A stretch of DNA of 39,271 nt from Sphingomonadaceae bacterium (GCA_025356175.1 JANXUP010000147.1:1-39271); one strand, 5' to 3'; shown: positions 1 to 8,453, counted from the stretch's first letter. Notes: a model not told the origin generated them from the sequence alone. A program made the numbers and translations.

Positions 1-1532
1 CCTTCAATGTCAGCACCGCCCGGCGACGACTTGGCCCAGCCATGCTCCACCAATACGCCCATGGCTTGACGCGCCTTGTCGGCCTGCCTGATTGCGTTGG
101 GTCCAAAGCGATAGACAGTGCGTAGCCCGATTGCCCTGCCCGGTAGGGTGTGAAGCCAGTCGCGCAGGGTTTCCGCCAGCCGCAATTCGGGACTGATCGC
201 GCCCGATGCGATCAGCCGGAGCGTTTCGGAAAGGTAGTATCTGGCAAGATCGATGGCATCGGCCAAGACCTTGGCGCTGATTGCACTGGCGCGGCTGTCA
301 GCGATCAGCTCAAGCGTGCCAGCAATACGCGCCGCATTCTCCGGTAACTTCGATGCGAAGGCCTTGGCCATGGCAAGAGACGCCTTGGGGGCAAGCTCCC
401 GCTCGATTGCATTGGCAAATTCGACATAGAGCGCGCGGGCCTCTGGCGTGAAGGGCAGCGCGTCCAGTTCAACTCCAAGCGTGCGGTCGTTCTCATCCTT
501 CCACCGCGCCGGCTGGAGTAGCAGGCCCGCAACCGTAGAGTTGTAGTCCTCCAGATCGAAGGCAGCGCTATAGGCAAGCGCCCGATAGGCCGCATCGTCT
601 CGAATGCGCGTCCCGGCCCGTCCTGCCGGTGCCGACACCATAAACCGGGCAAGCAAGCCCTGATCGGCGAATTGATCGTCCGACAGAAAGCCAGCCGCGA
701 CGCCGGGCTGCACCATAAGGTGACAGGACAAGCGCCGGTCATAGAGCACCGTCACGCCATCGCCGCCGCGAATGCGCTCCAGCTTCGATCCATCCCATGC
801 CCGGCAAAGGTTCGCGGCCGTGCCTGCTTTCTGTTCCGCCTTGAGGCTATGCCCGCCAAGGAAACTGGCGGCGTCATCGCAGAGCATCGCTAGCGACGGC
901 CTGCCATGCTGATAGATGCGAAACAGCCCTTCCATGGTTTGGTCGCCCGATGGCGCAAGCACAGACAGCAAGGGCGGCTGGGGCACCGGCCCCATATCGT
1001 GCAATGCGGCCTCCAGCGCCGCGCGGTCACTTTTCAGCTTGTTGGTAAGGTGCTTGGCGTTCGCCTCATGCGCAGCAAGTTTGACCTGATAAGAGGCTCG
1101 CTGGCCTGCCTCCAGTTCTGCAATCTGGCGTTCGGCGTCGCGCACCGGCTTGAGGGCCATGCTATCGGCACTCGATTTGCGCTCCCCGCTGTCGAGCACG
1201 GTAAGCAGGTATAGCGACAGCGGGGCAGGCTTGCCCTGACCGATAGGCAGGATCACGTTGGCGCGGCCTTGGGTTGCAAGCGATGCGACGGACAGGACCG
1301 AATTTGCAGCGCACGCCATCGGACATTGAATCATGCTCTCGATGGCCCGCGCCGCCTTGCCCAGCGTCTCCCCCAATGCATCCACCGGGAATGGCTCGGC
1401 TGGCGGCAGTTCGCGGTAGAGCGGGCGGGGGGCTTCGGACTTCGGTTGCGCAGCCTTGCCGATGGCGTCGGCAATCTGATCGTCGCCAAGGTCCGCAAAG
1501 TCGCGGCCTGAAAAGGCGGTTTCGGCATTCAT
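1..1532 (-). CDS. DUF3987 (YfjI-like) helicase/primase-associated protein, 3' end cut off by window
   Basis: The frame is open from an ATG at 1532 to the window edge, so at least 510 residues are present and the C-terminus is missing. The sequence has the feel of the DUF3987 family: a proline-rich lead, then a core with 'LYLLTVLDSGERKSS' near residues 107-121, which sits where the family has its P-loop-like segment. Such proteins are found in prophages and integrative elements next to primases and probably act in element DNA replication; that role is inferred from family and context. The start is supported by GGAG eight bases upstream. The ATG overlaps the stop of the upstream Toprim gene (ATGA at 1529-1532), so the two are likely translated in a coupled way. 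Confidence 0.85.
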   Translation of the reverse strand, partial: MNAETAFSGRDFADLGDDQIADAIGKAAQPKSEAPRPLYRELPPAEPFPVDALGETLGKAARAIESMIQCPMACAANSVLSVASLATQGRANVILPIGQGKPAPLSLYLLTVLDSGERKSSADSMALKPVRDAERQIAELEAGQRASYQVKLAAHEANAKHLTNKLKSDRAALEAALHDMGPVPQPPLLSVLAPSGDQTMEGLFRIYQHGRPSLAMLCDDAASFLGGHSLKAEQKAGTAANLCRAWDGSKLERIRGGDGVTVLYDRRLSCHLMVQPGVAAGFLSDDQFADQGLLARFMVSAPAGRAGTRIRDDAAYRALAYSAAFDLEDYNSTVAGLLLQPARWKDENDRTLGVELDALPFTPEARALYVEFANAIERELAPKASLAMAKAFASKLPENAARIAGTLELIADSRASAISAKVLADAIDLARYYLSETLRLIASGAISPELRLAETLRDWLHTLPGRAIGLRTVYRFGPNAIRQADKARQAMGVLVEHGWAKSSPGGADIE

Positions 1533-2356
1533 GATAGAATCTCCGGCAGGGCGAGCGTTGCGCCCGTTTGTTCAGCGGCGATGCGAGCGGCCTTCATTCC
1601 GGCGGCATCGTCATCGGCTGCGATGATGATTTGCAGATCGGGGCATTGCGCCCGGACCATGGCTGCGACGGCGGGCAGGTTGTGGCAGGTCATGGCGGCG
1701 ATCACCGGCAGGCCGGTCGCGCGGCGGACAGCGGCGACTGTCGCCATGCCCTCCCCGATCACCAGCCGGTCAATCGCCTCGCCTGCCCACCAGAAAAGGC
1801 CCTTTGTCCGTCCGCCTTTCACGTACAGCTTGGCAGGGTTGCGGCCCGGCACAATCGACTGGACATTCCACACCTGCCCGCCCTGATCGAACATCGGGAC
1901 AAGCAGGGCATCGGCATAGCCATAGGCGTCGCTGCCCTGAAAAAGCCCCTCAGGGCTGATACGCTTTGCGGACAGGTACGGGTGGCCCGGATCGGCTGGA
2001 CGCGCTCCAGCGAGCAAACGGCGGGCAATGCCAGCGGCTTTGGCCTGGCACGTCAACCGCTCTGCCACGCGCTCGGCTTCCGTGCGGCGGATTGCGTCCC
2101 GTTCCGCCCATGACAGGACGCGGGGCTTGCCGCCGAACGCTGGCAGAATGCCCGCCGCGCGCAGAGTGTCTTTTACGGCAAGGGCGTCGCTCCTCCCGCC
2201 ATTGAAGCAAGTCACAAGCAAGCCGTCCGGTGCGCCCGGTACGAGGCGAATTGCCGTGCCCCGGTCGCTGCGGGAATGGCCGGGCGTAGGGCAAAAGACT
2301 TCGCGCCCTGATACCTGACCGCCAAGCGTGTAGGCAATCGCGCGAAGGTCAAACAT
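1529..2356 (-). CDS. Toprim-domain primase-like protein of an integrative element
   Basis: This 275-residue protein has a zinc-binding CHC2-like N-terminus (C22-PTPG-H27, then C50 in 'VTCFNGG') and a C-terminal Toprim domain. The Toprim glutamate lies in 'VIGEGMATV' (GEG about 201-203) and the acidic cluster in 'IIAADDDAAG' (DDD 248-250). These are the parts of a DnaG-type primase or of the reduced primases carried by phages and plasmids. A strong AGAGGAGG sits five bases before the ATG. Its start overlaps the end of the 61-aa gene, and its stop overlaps the start of the DUF3987 gene, so it is the middle of a replication cassette. A priming role for element DNA is inferred. Confidence 0.87.
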   Translation of the reverse strand: MFDLRAIAYTLGGQVSGREVFCPTPGHSRSDRGTAIRLVPGAPDGLLVTCFNGGRSDALAVKDTLRAAGILPAFGGKPRVLSWAERDAIRRTEAERVAERLTCQAKAAGIARRLLAGARPADPGHPYLSAKRISPEGLFQGSDAYGYADALLVPMFDQGGQVWNVQSIVPGRNPAKLYVKGGRTKGLFWWAGEAIDRLVIGEGMATVAAVRRATGLPVIAAMTCHNLPAVAAMVRAQCPDLQIIIAADDDAAGMKAARIAAEQTGATLALPEILS

Positions 2357-2534
2357 CGCAGCCTCCTCTGAATGCGAGCGCGGCGACCATAGCAGCCAGT
2401 TCTGGTCGGACGTGGTGAGCTGCGATCAGGAATTGCGCCTGAATGGTGAGAGGGTTAGAGAGGGGAAGCGACAGGCCTGCAAAGCTATCGCGCGAAGCCC
2501 CGGTGCCAGCCGGGGTTTTGCTTTTCTGGGGCAT
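2349..2534 (-). CDS. Small hypothetical protein of the element replication cassette (61 aa)
   Basis: A 61-residue protein with no motif that I recognise. The C-terminal half ('QAQFLIAAHHVRPELAAMVA') looks helical. It is supported mainly by position: it begins three bases after the HTH gene stops, its last eight bases overlap the primase start, and it has GGGAG upstream of its ATG. Small proteins in this slot are common between AlpA-like regulators and Toprim primases in sphingomonad elements. No function can be given. Confidence 0.6.
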   Translation of the reverse strand: MPQKSKTPAGTGASRDSFAGLSLPLSNPLTIQAQFLIAAHHVRPELAAMVAALAFRGGCDV

Positions 2535-2537
2535 GGC

Positions 2538-2726
2538 TCAAGGCTCCCCCACGATGAGGGCGTGCAGCGCCTCCGCTGGAATTATCCGGCGTCCCGCAAC
2601 CCGGGTAGAGCGCAGCTTATTGTTCGAAATCATAGTGTAGAGCCAAGTACGCGAGCACCCAGTGGCTGCGACTGCCTCACGAATTGAATAAGCGATCTTC
2701 GGGGGATCGTGCTTGATGGACTGCAT
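2538..2726 (-). CDS. AlpA-like helix-turn-helix DNA-binding protein
   Basis: A 62-residue protein that is essentially one winged HTH of the MerR/AlpA/excisionase type: 'YSIREAVAATGCSRTWLYTM' is the HTH and 'LRSTRVAGRRIIPAEALHAL' the wing and following helix. Proteins of this size act as excisionases or as activators of the integrase or replication genes of P4-like elements. GAGGAAA seven bases before the ATG supports the start. It is the first gene of the minus-strand replication cassette, about 100 bases downstream of the cargo genes. Whether it works as an excisionase, as an activator or both is not visible. Confidence 0.85.
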   Translation of the reverse strand: MQSIKHDPPKIAYSIREAVAATGCSRTWLYTMISNNKLRSTRVAGRRIIPAEALHALIVGEP

Positions 2727-2774
2727 TGTGGTTTTCCTCGTTCGCTAATGAACGAGTTGGTATTACGCTATCGG

Positions 2775-2829
2775 TGATTGTCACTTCTTGGGGCCAATCT
2801 CCAGATCATCCCCAAACCTCCATATCAAA
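2775..2829 (-). repeat. Diverged direct repeat, copy 2: relic of the 3' end of the gene at 3572-4192
   Basis: This 55-base stretch aligns with 3579-3631 at about 70-75 % identity with one or two single-base gaps. Exact shared blocks include ccagatcatcc and tccatatcaaa. In the minus frame homologous to the upstream gene it reads FDMEVWG and then stops; a one-base shift restores DDLEIGPKK, matching DDLEI in the intact copy. It therefore looks like a decayed gene end rather than a functional site. Confidence 0.65.
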
Positions 2830-3558
2830 TCACATGGGCGCGATGATCCGATAAGTGATGCCGGTATTTGTGGCCTTGAGGATCTGAATGCGCGCTCCCC
2901 TGAAGCCGATTTCCGTCCCATCAGCGAGATCGTAATGCAGTTCTTGAGAGAAAGAAGGGCGGGCCAGATTGCCCGCGAACTCACGATATTGTAGCGTCAC
3001 CGTGCCTTTCGAGACCCCGCCATAGTCAAGTTCGCGCCGGATGCCGTTACTCGGAAAAAACAGGCATTTGCGGAACGCCATAGAAGCGCTCACAATGGGA
3101 ACTGTCTTTTTCGAAATGCCGAAATTGACGTAGCCGATCAAGCCAGCGGGATTGGCCGGGTCCGGCAGGAGCGCTACATCTGGCCGCGATAAACCGTGGC
3201 GTGGTTCGGTGTCATTGTTATATTGAAATGTTGCCAGGTCGGACGTGTAGCCCAGTCCACGATTGGTATTTATCGCAGTCAGCCCAGTGGCTGGGAACGT
3301 GACTATATAGGTCTTGCCCATGTAACTGCCGGTAAACTGGACGGGCGAACTCAAGTTGGCAGAGCCGCCGTAAATCTCAGCGTCGTCCGACCGGATCATG
3401 CTCTGCCCAATCTCGGCAGAGCCTTCCGTGCCCTGCCCCGGCGTGTTAATTCTCGTCTGCCCAACATACTGGCCGCGATCTGGTCCGCATGTCGGTATGT
3501 CTTGAGCATGGGCTGAGACGGGAACCAGTGCAGCGATAAGCGCCAGCTTGCGCGGCAT
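2830..3558 (-). CDS. Secreted hypothetical protein, element cargo
   Basis: A 242-residue protein with a signal peptide ('MPRKLALIAALVPVSAHA', cleavage likely before QDIPTC), so it is probably periplasmic or released. The mature part is beta-rich, with alternating polar and hydrophobic stretches ('GKTYIVTFPATGLTAINTN', 'GTVTLQYREFAG') and two cysteines (in 'IPTCGPD' and 'FRKCLFF') that could pair. I chose the ATG at 3558, not an upstream in-frame one, because GGAG lies seven bases before it and it gives a clean signal peptide. It starts 13 bases after the upstream gene stops. No family recognised. It sits between two copies of a diverged repeat and is AT-richer than the replication cassette. 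Confidence 0.7.
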   Translation of the reverse strand: MPRKLALIAALVPVSAHAQDIPTCGPDRGQYVGQTRINTPGQGTEGSAEIGQSMIRSDDAEIYGGSANLSSPVQFTGSYMGKTYIVTFPATGLTAINTNRGLGYTSDLATFQYNNDTEPRHGLSRPDVALLPDPANPAGLIGYVNFGISKKTVPIVSASMAFRKCLFFPSNGIRRELDYGGVSKGTVTLQYREFAGNLARPSFSQELHYDLADGTEIGFRGARIQILKATNTGITYRIIAPM

Positions 3559-3571
3559 CAAGATCTCCAAA

Positions 3572-4192
3572 TCAAGGATGACCGTCACTTATTAGACTAA
3601 TTTCCAGATCATCCGAAATTTCCATATCAAACCCCGCCCGAATTTCTGCAAACCGTTGTTCCGCAAACGCTAAAAAATCATCGCCATCAGACCCCCAAAA
3701 CGATTTTCCCCGGCATAAGTCGGGGTCGTCGGAAGCGCAAAATTGGAGAAATTCAGTGTAAGTTTTCCGGGCGCGTTTGCCGTAGTCAGGGCCATCAACA
3801 ATTCCAAAATTTTCAGGTAAGAGCGCATAGATCGCTGTGAAAGTGCAGCCCTTGCGGCGCTCTTGATCGATGAACTTTCCTGCATCGATCAACCTGCGCT
3901 GCGCTTGATAGATTGTCATGCCTTTAAAATATCCGGCGCCAGCCTCTAGTTTAAGCCGGACGCCCTCGGCGTCATCCTGACCGCGCTCAATTGCATCCGC
4001 TAAGGCCACGCGAAATTTGTCAGGCAATGGTTCCCCCGAACGGAGGAACCCGACGAGCTGCGAATATATCTCAGGCAATGACATCAGACTTAGACCGTTC
4101 AGAGCGATTGTCATTCTGTCAGCTGTGTAGCCGTCTATCGAATCGCTTGTGCCTATCCACCGATCAGAATTCGGTGTCCCGCATTCCTTCAT
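3572..4192 (-). CDS. Hypothetical cytoplasmic protein, element cargo
   Basis: A 206-residue protein without signal peptide or membrane segment. The N-terminal half contains a helical stretch ('LPEIYSQLVGFLRSGEPLP' and 'KFRVALADAIERGQDD'); the C-terminus is strongly acidic ('FDMEISDDLEISLISDGHP'). I do not recognise the family. GGGAAG upstream of the ATG supports the start. The gene is visibly AT-richer than the replication cassette and the integrase, which fits recently acquired cargo. Its last ~55 bases are repeated in decayed form just after the next gene (2775-2829). Confidence 0.7.
   Translation of the reverse strand: MKECGTPNSDRWIGTSDSIDGYTADRMTIALNGLSLMSLPEIYSQLVGFLRSGEPLPDKFRVALADAIERGQDDAEGVRLKLEAGAGYFKGMTIYQAQRRLIDAGKFIDQERRKGCTFTAIYALLPENFGIVDGPDYGKRARKTYTEFLQFCASDDPDLCRGKSFWGSDGDDFLAFAEQRFAEIRAGFDMEISDDLEISLISDGHP
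3579..3631 (-). repeat. Diverged direct repeat, copy 1: 3' end of the cargo gene
   Basis: This is the intact partner of the repeat at 2775-2829 and codes for the acidic tail of the cargo protein (FDMEISDDLEIS). The two copies have the same orientation and flank the secreted-protein gene, so a past tandem duplication or replacement of a neighbouring paralogue is likely. Confidence 0.65.
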
Positions 4193-4390
4193 CCGCGCTT
4201 CCCTTCGCGTGCCCCAAAAGTTGGTAGGGGAAGCGCGTGGGATGCGCGCTTGTCGGCTGGCCTGCCTATCCCCCGCATAAGATATTGCGCTGCCGCAGCG
4301 TTGGGTAGGGCTTTGCGCAAGTTATAGTGGACTTGTTGACATCGGCGGCCTTCCGAATAGGCTCGCGATTTTCGATCGACGGGGGTTCCG

Positions 4391-4663
4391 ATGATAAAAA
4401 GGTCTGTCTTCGGCTTATTGTTGTTTTCATTGACGGGTTGCGAAAAGATGGCGGACGCCCAAATGAATGGCATCTACGACAAAGTTTCGCGCGATGCCGT
4501 CGCTCAATACGAAATTGCGGAACGCCAAGGCGACCCAATTCAAATGTGCGTCCAAGCAGGGCTTGTAGCAGCTTCTTATTTGCAAGCGAAAGATGAGACC
4601 AATTACGAAATGTGGAAGTCGACAGAAAAATCGGTCTGCGCACGTGCTGGCATACGTCATTAG
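4391..4663 (+). CDS. Small predicted lipoprotein, element cargo
   Basis: A 90-residue protein on the plus strand with a lipoprotein signal: 'MIKRSVFGLLLFSLTGC', lipobox LTGC with the acylated cysteine at residue 17. The mature part is helical, with two more cysteines ('PIQMCVQAGLVAASYLQA' and 'KSVCARAG') that may form a disulfide. The pattern of a short Cys-paired helical domain is common in small phage or element lipoproteins, but I cannot name a family. GGGGG lies just upstream of the start. It is divergent from the 3572-4192 gene across about 200 bases and its stop overlaps the integrase stop by four bases (tail to tail). Confidence 0.75.
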   Translation: MIKRSVFGLLLFSLTGCEKMADAQMNGIYDKVSRDAVAQYEIAERQGDPIQMCVQAGLVAASYLQAKDETNYEMWKSTEKSVCARAGIRH

Positions 4664-5913
4664 CCCCTCTCTTTACGATCAAGGCGAATTGGAGTGACAT
4701 TCTTAAAAATCGCTGGCTTCATCTCGCAATAGGTGGCCCAATCGTCCATGAGCCGTCGCCGCTTGTCGAATAGATCACCGCGCCGGTAAGCCGCTTCGGA
4801 TTTGTTGCCGATCACATGGGCCAGCGCCATTTCGCATACTTCATGGGCAAATCCTGTGCATTCTGCTGCCCAATCGCGGAAGCCGGAACGGAAGCCGTGC
4901 ACGGTGCAATCCAGCTTCATACGACGGAGCAACATCGACATGGCCATCGTGGACAGTTTGCCGCCCTTGTCGGCTGGAAACAGGCTGGCCCTGCCTAACG
5001 GCTTCACGGCCTCCAGAATTTCGACAGCGCGCGGCGACAGGGGAATGCGATGTTCCTTGCCAGCCTTCATGCGGGACGCTGGCACGGTCCAAATTGCCTT
5101 GTCCAGATCGACTTCAGCCCAAGTTGCCCCCAGCACCTCGCTTGTTCGCGTGGCAGTCAGAATGACAAACTCCAAAGCTAGCGCCGCCATTGCTTCCCGT
5201 TCGCGCAGCTTCGCCATGAACGCCGGGACCGCCTCATAGGGCATGGCCTTGTGATGGCCGCGCGTAAGCCGGGAACGGGGCGGCAGGATTTGCGCGATAT
5301 GGCCCCGCCAGCGGGCAGGGTTTTCGCCTTCGCGGTATCCGCGCGCCTTCGCGGCATCTAGCACGGTTTCAATTCGCCCCCGGATGCGGGCGGCAGTTTC
5401 GGGCTTGTCCTGCCAGATCGGCTCAAGGATTGTCAGCACGTGCGCCGTGGCAATATCGGTAACCGGCAATTCGCCCATGACGGGATAGACGTAGCTGGCC
5501 AAAGTGTTGCGCCATTGCTGTCGGTGCTTGTCATTGCGCCAGCTTGCCTCATTCGCGCCGATATAGGTCTCTGCCACGGCCTTGAACGTGACTCCGGCCA
5601 CTTGAGCTGCTTGAGACGATGCCAGCGCCTCAGCGGCCTCTCTCTGGCGCTCTGCAAGCGGATCGGTGCCCGACTTCACTTGCAAGCGAAGCGCTGCGGC
5701 TTTGTCGCGCGCATCGGCAAGGGAAAGGCCGCCCTGCCCAGCCGCGCCCAAACCAACGTCCCGCGACTTGCCCTGAAGCATGAAGCGATAGACCCATGAC
5801 CGCGCACCGCTTTCCTTCACGAGCAAATGCAGCCCGCCACCATCGGCATGTCGTCCGGGCTTTGCATTCTTCACCGTCAACGGCGTTAGTGCGTTGCTAA
5901 GCTTGCGAGGCAT
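4660..5913 (-). CDS. P4-type tyrosine recombinase (integrase)
   Basis: A 417-residue site-specific recombinase that would integrate and excise the element. The N-terminal DUF4102 arm-binding domain is at about 1-90 ('LTPLTVKNAKPGRHADGGGL'), the SAM-like core-binding domain at about 105-205, and the catalytic domain at about 220-400. Catalytic residues are visible: R256 in 'TATRTSEVLG', the beta-hairpin lysine in 'RMKAGKEHR', H339 and R342 in 'VHGFRSGFRDW', H366 in 'LAHVIGN' and the nucleophile Y376 in 'EAAYRRG'. I chose the ATG at 5913 because AGGA lies eight bases upstream and the protein then begins with the usual family N-terminus. It looks intact. Such integrases normally sit next to their attachment site, so the element end is probably between 5914 and about 6096. 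Confidence 0.95.
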   Translation of the reverse strand: MPRKLSNALTPLTVKNAKPGRHADGGGLHLLVKESGARSWVYRFMLQGKSRDVGLGAAGQGGLSLADARDKAAALRLQVKSGTDPLAERQREAAEALASSQAAQVAGVTFKAVAETYIGANEASWRNDKHRQQWRNTLASYVYPVMGELPVTDIATAHVLTILEPIWQDKPETAARIRGRIETVLDAAKARGYREGENPARWRGHIAQILPPRSRLTRGHHKAMPYEAVPAFMAKLREREAMAALALEFVILTATRTSEVLGATWAEVDLDKAIWTVPASRMKAGKEHRIPLSPRAVEILEAVKPLGRASLFPADKGGKLSTMAMSMLLRRMKLDCTVHGFRSGFRDWAAECTGFAHEVCEMALAHVIGNKSEAAYRRGDLFDKRRRLMDDWATYCEMKPAIFKNVTPIRLDRKERG

Positions 5914-6076
5914 CCGCCAAATCCTTCCGTTCCCATAACCGTTCCCCGATAATACACTGGTTTTATGGGAATGCAATCGGACTACATCGGACGCTTGGCA
6001 GGACGGCAACGGCAAAAACTTACTATTTTAGCCGATATATTGGATTATATGGAACGCGGCTGGACACTAGTTTCGG

Positions 6077-6089
6077 GGACACCCTGTCC
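6077..6089 (-). terminator. Weak hairpin just after the GT-C gene
   Basis: Five-base arms (ggaca/tgtcc) with a three-base loop lie eight bases downstream of the GT-C stop. No T-run follows, so an intrinsic terminator is only a possibility. Confidence 0.2.
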
Positions 6090-6096
6090 GCCAAGT

Positions 6097-7662
6097 TCAG
6101 CGGCTGCACCGAATCTCGATCCCATCGATGATTTGCTCGGTCCGGTAGTGGCTCTCGAACCAGCGGTTGATTGCGGGGGTCCGCTCGGCAACCGATTGAT
6201 CGTCGATATGATCCGTCCAGAAGGTGGAGCGGCCAATCACCATGGGCGGCGCGCTGCGTTCAAGATCGGCAATGACCTGATGCTCATTCCCCGCAGTGGC
6301 ATAGATCGGCAGCATGATCGAAGAGCACGGCCGCAAGCCCGAAAGGAAATAGAACGCACCGCTGTTGTCGAACACATAGGTGCACTCCCCCCCGCCGTGT
6401 GCGAGTGCCAACGCGGCCCGGGCGAGCTTGGGATCGATGATGGCCGCGTCGCTTGGCAATCCGTGGGCCAGAGTCAGCAGGTTGCGGCCCAGCCCTTGGA
6501 GGACGGGCCGGGTGGTCCCGCTACCGGTTGCCGCGCTGGCATCGACGATCAGGACCGCCACCAACACCGCCAGCAGGGCGCGGTGCTTGCGCCACACGTC
6601 TGGCCAGCTGTCGGCTTGGACCTCGTGACTGAAAGCCAGCCAAGCGGCAAAACCGAGCAGGGTCAGCCACGGCAAGGTGAACATCAGGTGCGGCGGATCC
6701 GGCCGATTGAACATGGCAAGGTAATTGCCGCCAGCAGCGACGCCCAGCGCCAGGAATACCGGCAGTTGGCTACGCCTGGAATTATCCTTCCAGGCTTTCC
6801 AAATTGCCCACAGACCACCAAGTCCGGTACAAGCGCCTAGCGCGTAGAAGGGCAGGTTACGCGCTATCAGTGACAGCGGCACCGGACCGGACCAGATCGA
6901 CTGGTGGCGCTGCCAATAGAGCGCATTGCGGAAATGCTGCGCCCAGACGTTGCCTTCAAGCGCGGCGTCTATCGCGAGCCCCGCCAACACTCCACCGGAC
7001 AGCCAAAGCAAATGGCGGCGCGGGCGGTCCGCCAGCCACGCACCAAGCGCGTAGGCGACTAGCGCCGCAAACAGGATCACACCGCGGTTGTAGGCCCAAA
7101 CCCAGCCCAGCCCCGCGACAAGGCCGGCAAGGGCAGCCAGGCGATCGGACCATCGGTCAGACCGGTGCACTGCCGCGATCAGCAGCCAGAGCCCGAGTAT
7201 GAGCGGAAAATCGCGGGTCGAAGGACTCGCCTGCTGCAACGCGACAATGCCCTGCGCGCGCTCATTCACCCAGAACAGCACCAGCATGCCGATCAGCAGG
7301 GCAACCAGCGCCTCAGACCGGGTACGCGCCAGTGTGAGCAGCGCGCCGAGAAAGGCAAAGGAAGCGGCAAACGCGAACAACAGGTTGAACAAGCGGGTCC
7401 CGGCGATCAGGTGGCCTTTGCCGAACAGAATTGCTGCGAGGTTTGCCGGAACATAATCCATGCCGCCGTGGATCAACAGCGGAGCGGCTGCGCCCGGTTC
7501 GAGCAGCATGCGGGTGGAGAGGTATTCGCCTTCATGGAAGGGATCGATCAGCGGCGTCGTGATCGGTCCCCACAAGGTGGCAAAGCCGGCCAGTGCCAAG
7601 GCGACCAGCAGCAGGATAGTCCATTCGCGCGCGCTGAAGCGCACGCCTGGGGCTGCAGTCAT
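6097..7662 (-). CDS. GT-C-like polytopic membrane glycosyltransferase (predicted)
   Basis: A 521-residue protein with about ten membrane segments and a soluble C-terminal part from about residue 400. The first loop carries 'DPFHEGEYLS' (about residues 40-49), the position where GT-C enzymes hold their acidic catalytic motif. Large GT-C enzymes such as ArnT or Gtr take a sugar from a polyprenyl-phosphate donor and attach it to a glycan or protein in the periplasm; that activity is inferred from topology and operon context. The start overlaps the stop of the upstream GT2 gene (ATGA), and GGTG lies a few bases before it. It is the last gene of the seven-gene operon. An O-antigen ligase or polymerase is a possible alternative. 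Confidence 0.75.
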   Translation of the reverse strand: MTAAPGVRFSAREWTILLLVALALAGFATLWGPITTPLIDPFHEGEYLSTRMLLEPGAAAPLLIHGGMDYVPANLAAILFGKGHLIAGTRLFNLLFAFAASFAFLGALLTLARTRSEALVALLIGMLVLFWVNERAQGIVALQQASPSTRDFPLILGLWLLIAAVHRSDRWSDRLAALAGLVAGLGWVWAYNRGVILFAALVAYALGAWLADRPRRHLLWLSGGVLAGLAIDAALEGNVWAQHFRNALYWQRHQSIWSGPVPLSLIARNLPFYALGACTGLGGLWAIWKAWKDNSRRSQLPVFLALGVAAGGNYLAMFNRPDPPHLMFTLPWLTLLGFAAWLAFSHEVQADSWPDVWRKHRALLAVLVAVLIVDASAATGSGTTRPVLQGLGRNLLTLAHGLPSDAAIIDPKLARAALALAHGGGECTYVFDNSGAFYFLSGLRPCSSIMLPIYATAGNEHQVIADLERSAPPMVIGRSTFWTDHIDDQSVAERTPAINRWFESHYRTEQIIDGIEIRCSR

Positions 7663-8453
7663 GGTCTTTCACCTTCGGGGTTGTAGCGGCCTGTGCACGC
7701 CTTGATCAAAGTGACCATCAATTTGAGGTTGCCAGCCAGCGGGGATATCTTGGTCGGCGCCTTTTCCCCCCCCGGGTACCGCCGCGCGGTTGGAAGTTCG
7801 ATGCAGCGGAAGCCAAGCCGCGGCGCGCGGCAAGTGAGGTAAGCCAACAGTTCGTAGGAATCGAACAGGTCGCGGAAGATTCCGACCCGCGGATCGGACA
7901 GCAGCGCGCGCGAATAGGCGCGGTAGCCTTGTGTCGTGTCGGTCCAGCGAAAACCCGAAGCGAGCGAGAGCAGCGGCGCGTGGATCAGGCGGATCGCGAT
8001 GGTTCGCAGCAGCGGCGTATTTTCCGCGACACCGCCGGGAATATAGCGCGACGCCTGGACAAAATCGTACCCGGCCTCAAGCGCGGCGACGAAGTCCGTC
8101 ATCGTATCGGGGTCGTCCTTGTTGTTGCCATCGATCGTGACGATCCCGGCATAACCACGCCTTAAGGCAAAGTGATAGCCACAGCGCAGCTGCGCGCTGA
8201 GCTTGCCCGGTCCGGTCTTGACCAGCAGCGTATTAACCCGGCAGCGATCAAGCAGAGCCTGATCCAGCGAACCGTCGCTCGATCCGCCATCGATAATGAT
8301 GATGTCGGCGAAATTCGGGATCCCCAATTCCGCCATGCGTTCGAGCTGGAGCTGGATCCGCCGTCCCTCGTTGATGACCGGGATCACGACGCAATAACGG
8401 TTCTGCGCCGGAGCTTCGGAAACCACCCGATAAGCCGGGACGCCGTCAGTCAC
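7659..8453 (-). CDS. Glycosyltransferase family 2, soluble
   Basis: A 264-residue GT-A-fold enzyme. The nucleotide-binding start is 'CVVIPVINEGRRIQ', followed by 'IIIIDGGSSDGS' and the metal-binding region 'VTIDGNNKDDPD', all typical of dolichyl-phosphate-mannose-synthase-like GT2 proteins. No membrane segments follow the catalytic domain. The reading frame continues far upstream, but that part is only the antisense-frame shadow of the SMR gene; the GTG at 8453 overlaps the SMR stop (GTGA) and gives a standard N-terminus. It is coupled at both ends (4-base overlaps). It probably moves a sugar from a nucleotide donor to a lipid or glycan acceptor in the cytoplasm. Confidence 0.85.
   Translation of the reverse strand: MTDGVPAYRVVSEAPAQNRYCVVIPVINEGRRIQLQLERMAELGIPNFADIIIIDGGSSDGSLDQALLDRCRVNTLLVKTGPGKLSAQLRCGYHFALRRGYAGIVTIDGNNKDDPDTMTDFVAALEAGYDFVQASRYIPGGVAENTPLLRTIAIRLIHAPLLSLASGFRWTDTTQGYRAYSRALLSDPRVGIFRDLFDSYELLAYLTCRAPRLGFRCIELPTARRYPGGEKAPTKISPLAGNLKLMVTLIKACTGRYNPEGERP

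Noticed and set aside
2781..2984. 67-residue minus-strand frame ending DDLEIGPKK
   Set aside because: Its body is a shadow of the secreted-protein gene; only its tail is meaningful, as the decayed repeat copy.
4189..4473. 94-residue minus-strand frame
   Set aside because: It overlaps the lipoprotein gene on the other strand, which has a clear lipobox and ribosome site.
1..6015. Prophage
   Set aside because: No capsid, tail, terminase or lysis genes seen; the gene set fits a small integrative element. The left end is outside the window, so this is provisional.
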